Source: Clavelina lepadiformis (Eukaryota > Chordata > Ascidiacea > Aplousobranchia > Clavelinidae). Taken from it: 64,000 bases of DNA. The notes below the pieces were generated by a model that made no database searches, was not told the origin of the DNA, and worked only from the letters and a program-made list of their open reading frames with translations. Shown here one piece after another: positions 55,401 to 64,000 of this stretch. Each line of letters starts with the position of its first letter. Within the stretch, counting starts at the first letter, position 1. A program made the translations under genes and the position numbers. The stretch is taken from NCBI RefSeq assembly GCF_947623445.1, contig NC_135245.1, forward strand, positions 20,653,501 to 20,717,500, in the 5' to 3' direction.

Positions 55401-58400
55401 GAGGGTTAGCATCGTAGGAAATGGTGTCTGGACAAGTTCTGTATGGTAGAATTGTTCTCTACCAAATAAATTAAATACAATACCGGTTTCCAAAGTTTCA
55501 GGGTTAGGACTTAATGACTGGTCGCATCAGGCAAAATGACTCCATTTAATTGAGGGGTTAGGGTTAGGAGTGAAATCGGTTTTAAAATTGAGGGTTAGCA
55601 TCGTAGGAAATGGTGTCTGGACAAGTTCTGTATGGTGGAATTGTTCTCTACCAAATAAATTAAATACAATACCGGTTTCCAAATTTTCAGGGTTAGGATT
55701 TAATGACCGGTCGCATCTGGCAAAATGACTCCATTTAATTGAGGGGTTAGGGTTAGGGGTGAAATCGCTTTTAAAATTGATGGTTAGCATCGTAGGAAAT
55801 GGTGTCTGGACAAGTTCTGTATGGTGGAATTGTTCTCTACCAAATAAATTAAATACAATACCGTTTTCCAAATTTTCAGGATTAGGACCTAATGACAGGT
55901 CGCATCTGGCAAAATGACTCCATTTAATTGAGAGGTTAGGGTTAGGGGTGAAATCGCTTTTAAAATTGAGGGTTAGCATCGTAGGAAATGGTGTCTGGAC
56001 AAGTTCTGTATGGTAGAATTGTTCTCTACAAAATAGATTAAATACAATACCGGTTTCCAAAGTTTCAAGGTTAGGACTTAATGACCGGTCGCATCTGGCA
56101 AAAAGACTCCATTCAATTGAGGGGTTAGGGTTAGGAGTGAAATCGGTTTTAAAATTGAGAGTTAGCATCGTAGGAAATGGTGTCTGGACAAGTTCTGTAT
56201 GGTGGAATTGTTCTCTACCAAATAAATTAAATACAATACCGGTTTTTAAATCTTCAGGGTTAGGACTTATTGATCAGCGGCATCTGGCAAAATGACTCCA
56301 TTTCATAAAGTAGTTAGGGTGAAAGCGCGCATTAAAGTTGAGGTTTTGCATCGTAGGAAGAAGCGTATGGAAAAGTTGTTCATCGTGGGGCTGTTCTTTA
56401 TGATCTAAAATAAATACAATACCAGTTTCTAAATTTGTAGGGATAAAACCTAATGTCCGGTCGCATCTGGCAAAATGATTCCAATTAAATGAGGGGCTAG
56501 AGTTAGGAGTGAAAGCGCCCTTAACATTGAGGGTTAGCATCGTAGGAAATGGTGTCTGGACAAGTTCTGTATGGTGGAATTGTTCTCTACCAAATAAATT
56601 AAATACAATACCGGTTTCCAAAGTTTCAGGATTAGGACTTAATGACTGGTCGCATCAGGCAAAATGACTCCATTTAATTGAGGGGTTAAGGTTAGGAGTG
56701 AAATCGGTTTTAAAATTGAGGGTTAGCATCGTAGGAATTGGTGTCTGGACAAGTTCTGTATTGTGGAATTGTTCTCTACCAAACAAATTAAATACAAGAC
56801 CAGTTTCCAAATTTTCAGGGTTAGGATTTAATGACCGGTCGCATCTGGCAAAATGACTCCATTTAATTGAAGGGTTAGGGTTAAGGGTGAAATGGCTTTT
56901 AAAATTGAGGGTTAGCATCGTAGGAAATGGTGTCTGGACAAGTTCTGTATGGTAGAAATGTTCTCTCCCAAATAAATTAAATACAATACCGGTTTCCAAA
57001 GTTTCAGGATTAGGACTTAATGACTGGTCGCATCAGGCAAAATGACTCCATTTAATTGAGGGGTTAGGGTTAGGGTTAGGAGTGAAATCGCTTTTAAAAT
57101 TGAGTGTTAGCATCGTAGGAAATGGTGTCTGGACAAGTTCTGTATGGTGGAATTGTTCTCTACCAAATAAATTAAATACAATACCGGTTTCCAAATTTTC
57201 AGGGTTAAGATTTAATGACCGGTCGCATCTGGCAAAATGACTCCATTTAATTGAGGGGTTAGGGTTAGGAGTGAAATCGCTTTTAAAATTGAGGGTTAGC
57301 ATCGTAGGAAATGGTGTCTGGACAAGTTCTGTATTGTGGAATTGTTCTCTACCAAACAAATTAAATACAATACCAGTTTCCAAATTTTCAGGGTTAGGAT
57401 TTAATGACCGGTCGCATCTGGCAAAATGACTCCATTTAATTGAGGGGTTAGGGTTAGGGGAGAAATGGCTTTTAAAATTGAGGGTTAGCATCGTAGGAAA
57501 TGGTGTCTGGACAAGTTCTGTATGATGGAATTGTTCTCTACCAAATAAATTAAATACAAAACCGGTTTTCAAATTTTCAGGGTTAGGACTTAATGACCGG
57601 TCGCATCTGGCAAAATGACTCCCTTTAATTGAGGGGATAGGGTTAGGAGTGAAATCGCTTTTAAAATTGAGGGTTAGCATCGTAGGAAATGGTGTCTGGA
57701 CAAGTTCTGTATGTTGGAATTGTTCTCTACCAAATAAATTAAATACAATACCGGTTTCCAAATTTTCAGGGTTAGGACTTAATGATCGGTCACATCTGGC
57801 AAAATGACTCCATTTAATTGAGGGGTTAAGGTTAGGAGTGAAATCGCTTTTAAAATTGAGGGTTAGCATCGTAGGAAATGGTGTCTGGACAAGTTCTGTA
57901 TGGTAGAATTGTTCTCTACCAAATAAATTAAATACAATACCGGTTTCCAAAGTTTCAGGGTTAGGACTTAATGACTGGTCGCATCAGGCAAAATGACTCC
58001 ATTTAATTGAGGGGTTAGGGTTAGGAGTGAAATCGGTTTTAAAATTGAGGGTTAGCATCGTAGGAAATGGTGTCTGGACAAGTTCTGTATGGTGGAATTG
58101 TTCTCTACCAAATAAATTAAATACAATACCGGTTTCCAAATTTTCAGGGTTAGGATTTAATGACCGGTCGCATCTGGCAAAATGACTCCATTTAATTGAG
58201 GGGTTAGGGTTAGGGGTGAAATCGCTTTTAAAATTGATGGTTAGCATCGTAGGAAATGGTGTCTGGACAAGTTCTGTATGGTGGAATTGTTCTCTACCAA
58301 ATAAATTAAATACAATACCGTTTTCCAAATTTTCAGGATTAGGACCTAATGACAGGTCGCATCTGGCAAAATGACTCCATTTAATTGAGAGGTTAGGGTT

Positions 58401-61400
58401 AGGGGTGAAATCGCTTTTAAAATTGAGGGTTAGCATCGTAGGAAATGGTGTCTGGACAAGTTCTGTATGGTAGAATTGTTCTCTACAAAATAGATTAAAT
58501 ACAATACCGGTTTCCAAAGTTTCAAGGTTAGGACTTAATGACCGGTCGCATCTGGCAAAAAGACTCCATTCAATTGAGGGGTTAGGGTTAGGAGTGAAAT
58601 CGGTTTTAAAATTGAGAGTTAGCATCGTAGGAAATGGTGTCTGGACAAGTTCTGTATGGTGGAATTGTTCTCTACCAAATAAATTAAATACAATACCGGT
58701 TTTTAAATCTTCAGGGTTAGGACTTATTGATCAGCGGCATCTGGCAAAATGACTCCATTTCATAAAGTAGTTAGGGTGAAAGCGCGCATTAAAGTTGAGG
58801 TTTTGCATCGTAGGAGAAGCGTATGGAAAAGTTGTTCATCGTGGGGCTGTTCTTTATGATCTAAAATAAATACAATACCAGTTTCTAAATTTGTAGGGAT
58901 AAAACCTAATGTCCGGTCGCATCTGGCAAAATGATTCCAATTAAATGAGGGGCTAGAGTTAGGAGTGAAAGCGCCCTTAACATTGAGGGTTAGCATCGTA
59001 GGAAATGGTGTCTGGACAAGTTCTGTATGGTGGAATTGTTCTCTACCAAATAAATTAAATACAATACCGGTTTCCAAAGTTTCAGGATTAGGACTTAATG
59101 ACTGGTCGCATCAGGCAAAATGACTCCATTTAATTGAGGGGTTAAGGTTAGGAGTGAAATCGGTTTTAAAATTGAGGGTTAGCATCGTAGGAATTGGTGT
59201 CTGGACAAGTTCTGTATTGTGGAATTGTTCTCTACCAAACAAATTAAATACAAGACCAGTTTCCAAATTTTCAGGGTTAGGATTTAATGACCGGTCGCAT
59301 CTGGCAAAATGACTCCATTTAATTGAAGGGTTAGGGTTAAGGGTGAAATGGCTTTTAAAATTGAGGGTTAGCATCGTAGGAAATGGTGTCTGGACAAGTT
59401 CTGTATGGTAGAAATGTTCTCTCCCAAATAAATTAAATACAATACCGGTTTCCAAAGTTTCAGGATTAGGACTTAATGACTGGTCGCATCAGGCAAAATG
59501 ACTCCATTTAATTGAGGGGTTAGGGTTAGGGTTAGGAGTGAAATCGCTTTTAAAATTGAGTGTTAGCATCGTAGGAAATGGTGTCTGGACAAGTTCTGTA
59601 TGGTGGAATTGTTCTCTACCAAATAAATTAAATACAATACCGGTTTCCAAATTTTCAGGGTTAGGATTTAATGACCGGTCGCATCTGGCAAAATGACTCC
59701 ATTTAATTGAGGGGTTAGGGTTAGGAGTGAAATCGCTTTTAAAATTGAGGGTTAGCATCGTAGGAAATGGTGTCTGGACAAGTTCTGTATTGTGGAATTG
59801 TTCTCTACCAAACAAATTAAATACAATACCAGTTTCCAAATTTTCAGGGTTAGGATTTAATGACCGGTCGCATCTGGCAAAATGACTCCATTTAATTGAG
59901 GGGTTAGGGTTAGGGGAGAAATGGCTTTTAAAATTGAGGGTTAGCATCGTAGGAAATGGTGTCTGGACAAGTTCTGTATGATGGAATTGTTCTCTACCAA
60001 ATAAATTAAATACAAAACCGGTTTTCAAATTTTCAGGGTTAGGACTTAATGACCGGTCGCATCTGGCAAAATGACTCCCTTTAATTGAGGGGATAGGGTT
60101 AGGAGTGAAATCGCTTTTAAAATTGAGGGTTAGCATCGTAGGAAATGGTGTCTGGACAAGTTCTGTATGTTGGAATTGTTCTCTACCAAATAAATTAAAT
60201 ACAATACCGGTTTCCAAATTTTCAGGGTTAGGACTTAATGACCGGTCACATCTGGCAAAATGACTCCATTTAATTGAGGGGTTAAGGTTAGGAGTGAAAT
60301 CGCTTTTAAAATTGAGGGTTAGCATCGTAGGAATTGGTGTCTGGACAAGTTCTGTATGGTAGAATTGTTCTCTACCAAATAAATTAAATACAATACCGGT
60401 TTCCAAAGTTTCAGGGTTAGGACTTAATGACCGGTCACATCTGGCAAAATGACTCCATTTAATTGAGGGGTTAGGGTTAGGAGTGAAATTGCTTTTAAAA
60501 TTGAGGGTTAGCATCGTAGGAAATGGTGTCTGGAAAATTTCTGTATGGTGGAATTGTTCTCTACCAAATAAATTAAATACAATACCGGTTTCTAATACTT
60601 CAGGGTTAGGAATTATTGACCAGCGGCATCTGGCAAAATGACTCCATTTAATTGAGGGGTTAGGGTTAGGAGTGAAATCGCTTTTAAAATTGAGGGTTAG
60701 CATCGTAGGAAATGGTGTCTGGACAAGTTCTGTATTGTGGAATTGTTCTCTACCAAATAAATTAAATACAATACCAGTTTCCAAAGTTTCAGGGTTAGGA
60801 CTTAATGACCGGTCACATCTGGCAAAATGACTCCATTTAATTGAGGGGTTAGGGTTAGGAGTGAAATGGCTTTTAAAATTAAGGGTTAGCATCGTAGGAA
60901 ATGGTGTCTGGACAAGTTCTGTATGGTGGAATTGTTCTCTACCAAATAAATTAAATACAATACCGGTTTTCAAATTTTCAGGGTAAGGACTTAATGACCG
61001 GTCGCATCTGGCAAAATGAATCCATTTAATTGAGTGGTTAGGGTTAGGAGTGAAATCGCTTTTAAAATTGAGGGTTAGCATCGTAGGAAATGGTGTCTGG
61101 ACAAGTTCTGTATGGTGGAATTGTTCTCTACCAAATAAATTAAATACAATACCGGTTTCCAAAGTTTCAGGGTTAGGACTTAATGACTGGTCGCATCAGG
61201 CAAAATGACTCCATTTAATTGAGGGGTTAGGGTTAGGAGTGAAATCGCTTTTAAAATTGAGGGTTAGCATCGTAGGAAATGGTGTCTGGACAAGTTCTGT
61301 ATGGTGGAATTGTTCTCTACCAAATAAATTAAATACAATACCGGTTTCCAAAGTTTCAGGGTTAGGACTTAATGACTGGTCGCATCAGGCAAAATGACTC

Positions 61401-64000
61401 CATTTAATTGAGGGGTTAGGGTTAGGAGTAAAATCGGTTTTAAAATTGAGGGTTAGCATCGTAGGAAATGGTGTCTGGACAAGTTCTGTATGGTGGAATT
61501 GTTCTCTACCAAATAAATTAAATACAATACCGGTTTCCAAAGTTTCAGGGTTAGGACTTAATGACCGGTCACATCTGGCAAAATGACTCCATTTAATTGA
61601 GTGGTTAGGGTTAGGAGTGAAATTGCTTTTGAAATTGAGGGTTAGCATCGTAGGAAATGGTGTCTGGACAAGTTCTGTATGGTAGAATTGTTCTCTACAA
61701 AATAGATTAAATACAATACCGGTTTCCAAAGTTTCAAGGTTAGGACTTAATGACCGGTCGCATCTGGCAAAAAGACTCCATTCAATTGAGGGGTTAGGGT
61801 TAGGAGTGAAATCGGTTTTAAAATTGAGAGTTAGCATCGTAGGAAATGGTGTCTGGACAAGTTCTGTATGGTGGAATTGTTCTCTACCAAATAAATTAAA
61901 TACAATACCGGTTTTTAAATCTTCAGGGTTAGGACTTATTGATCAGCGGCATCTGGCAAAATGACTCCATTTCATAAAGGGGTTAGGGTGAAAGCGCGCA
62001 TTAAAGTTGAGGTTTTGCATCGTAGGAAGAAGCGTATGGAAAAGTTGTTCATCGTGGGGCTGTTCTTTATGATCTAAAATAAATACAATACCAGTTTCTA
62101 AATTTGTAGGGATAAAACCTAATGTCCGGTCGCATCTGGCAAAATGATTCCAATTAAATGAGGGGCTAGAGTTAGGAGTGAAAGCGCCCTTAACATTGAG
62201 GGTTAGCATCGTAGGAAATGGTGTCTGGACAAGTTCTGTATGGTGGAATTGTTCTCTACCAAATAAATTAAATACAATACCGGTTTCCAAAGTTTCAGGA
62301 TTAGGACTTAATGACTGGTCGCATCAGGCAAAATGACTCCATTTAATTGAGGGGTTAGGGTTAGGAGTGAAATCGGTTTTAAAATTGAGGGTTAGCATCG
62401 TAGGAATTGGTGTCTGGACAAGTTCTGTATTGTGGAATTGTTCTCTACCAAACAAATTAAATACAATACCAGTTTCCAAATTTTCAGGGTTAGGATTTAA
62501 TGACCGGTCGCATCTGGCAAAATGACTCCATTTAATTGAGGGGTTAGGGTTAAGGGTGAAATGGCTTTTAAAATTGAGGGTTAGCATCGTAGGAAATGGT
62601 GTCTGGACAAGTTCTGTATGGTAGAATTGTTCTCTACCAAATAAATTAAATACAATACCGGTTTCCAAAGTTTCAGGATTAGGACTTAATGACTGGTCGC
62701 AATAGGCAAAATGACTCCATTTAATTGAGGGGTTAGGGTTAGGGTTAGGAGTGAAATCGCTTTTAAAATTGAGTGTTAGCATCGTAGGAAATGGTGTCTG
62801 GACAAGTTCTGTATGGTGGAATTGTTCTCTACCAAATAAATTAAATACAATACCGGTTTCCAAATTTTCAGGGTTAGGATTTAATGACCGGTCGCATCTG
62901 GCAAAATGACTCCATTTAATTGAGGGGTTAGGGTTAGGAGTGAAATCGGTTTTAAAATTGAGGGTTAGCATCGTAGGAAATGGTGTCTGGACAAGTTCTG
63001 TATTGTGGAATTGTTCTCTACCAAACAAATTAAATACAATACCAGTTTCCAAATTTTCAGGGTTAGGATTTAATGACCGGTCGCATCTGGCAAAATGACT
63101 CCATTTATTTGAGGGGTTAGGGTTAGGGGAGAAATGGCTTTTAAAATTGAGGGTTAGCATCGTAGGAAATGGTGTCTGGACAAGTTCTGTATGATGGAAT
63201 TGTTCTCTACCAAATAAATTAAATACAATACCGGTTTTCAAATTTTCAGGGTTAGGACTTAATGACCGGTCGCATCTGGCAAAATGACTCCCTTTAATTG
63301 AGGGGATAGGGTTAGGAGTGAAATCGCTTTTAAAATTGAGGGTTAGCATCGTAGGAAATGGTGTCTGGACAAGTTCTGTATGTTGGAATTGTTCTCTACC
63401 AAATAAATTAAATACAATACCGGTTTCCAAATTTTCAGGGTTAGGACTTAATGACCGGTCACATCTGGCAAAATGACTCCATTTAATTGAGGGGTTAGGG
63501 TTAGGAGTGAAATCGCTTTTAAAATTGAGGGTTAGCATCGTAGGAATTGGTGTCTGGACAAGTTCTGTATGGTAGAATTGTTCTCTACCAAATAAATTAA
63601 ATACAATACCGGTTTCCAAAGTTTCAGGGTTAGGACTTAATGACCGGTCACATCTGGCAAAATGACTCCATTTAATTGAGGGGTTAGGGTTAGGAGTGAA
63701 ATTGCTTTTAAAATTGAGGGTTAGCATCGTAGGAAATGGTGTCTGGAAAATTTCTGTATGGTGGAATTGTTCTCTACCAAATAAATTAAATACAATACCG
63801 GTTTCTAATACTTCAGGGTTAGGAATTATTGACCAGCGGCATCTGGCAAAATGACTCCATTTAATTGAGGGGTTAGGGTTAGGAGTGAAATCGCTTTTAA
63901 AATTGAGGGTTAGCATCGTAGGAAATGGTGTCTGGACAAGTTCTGTATTGTGGAATTGTTCTCTACCAAATAAATTAAATACAATACCAGTTTCCAAAGT
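43423..64000 (-). repeat. 189-bp satellite array, about 109 monomers, running off the window
   Basis: Each monomer contains TTAGCATCGTAGGAAATGG, CTCTACCAAATAAATTAAAT, CAGGGTTAGGACTTAATGAC, CATCTGGCAAAATGACTCC and GGGGTTAGGGTTAGGAGTG. 189 bp is 63 codons. The minus strand is open in one frame (FARCDRSLSPNP, FNLFGREQFHHTEL, VQTPFPTMLTLNFKSDFTPN), giving runs up to 909 codons. Breaks come mainly from a recurring variant monomer (CATCAGGC for CATCTGGC, which makes TGA), plus a few small indels. A divergent pair of monomers (AAGCGCGCATTAAAGTTGAG, ATCGTGGGGCTGTTC) recurs at about 46258-46510, 52682-52933, 56274-56525, 58742-58982 and 61943-62194. It marks higher-order units of about 34, 19, 13 and 17 monomers. 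Six-bp expansions of TTAGGG occur at about 47240, 53475, 57065, 59523 and 62738. No sign of a promoter or a signal peptide; I treat it as a satellite, not a gene. Confidence 0.93.

Overview
The window is animal nuclear DNA. It has spliced genes with GT-AG introns, AATAAA signals, an intact meiotic recombinase gene (DMC1), a ciliary gene (DPCD), tRNA genes, several cut-and-paste DNA transposons and about 25 kb of satellite arrays. A marine invertebrate deuterostome such as an ascidian is my best guess, from compact introns and AT-rich DNA. I cannot prove it from sequence alone.

Layout. 1-10.8 kb: two neighbouring plus-strand genes built from phase-1 exons that encode secreted modules with 12 cysteines (exon A, six Cys; exon B, six Cys). 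The first runs into a 21-bp coding-like minisatellite. 11.2-15.6 kb: DPCD (four exons, minus) preceded by an intronless DMC1 (minus); 326 bp separate the DMC1 stop from the DPCD start. 15.7-20.2 kb: a transposon graveyard with hAT-type MITEs carrying clear 8-bp target duplications (one nested in another) and a decayed piggyBac element with matching ends. 22.0-27.1 kb: 29 minus-strand tRNA-Ser-like genes in tandem, organised in a 1065-bp higher-order repeat and interrupted by arrays of a 10-bp repeat. Their anticodons are TGA (13), CGA (5) and, unexpectedly, ACA (11).

27.1-36.8 kb: three tandem copies, about 4.3-4.4 kb apart, of a multi-exon gene coding for an acidic/basic segment, a Cys-His finger, a helical DNA-binding segment and a tyrosine-recombinase-like region. 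One intron of the gene carries about two 189-bp satellite monomers, a 10-bp-repeat array and tRNA-Ser genes (one with anticodon TTA), in that order. The same three repeat types are amplified elsewhere in the window, so this intron looks like the seed or a sink of those arrays.

36.8-43.4 kb: two adjoining foldback-like elements made of 53-bp repeats. One is split by a 3.97-kb element flanked by TA whose empty site survives in the second copy. The inserted element contains exon-like coding sequence of unknown identity. 43.4-64.0 kb: about 109 tandem copies of a 189-bp satellite (63 codons on the minus strand, open in one frame) that contains telomere-like TTAGGGTTAGG and is arranged in higher-order blocks of 13-34 monomers. 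The array runs off the window. I saw no retroviral or LTR element.
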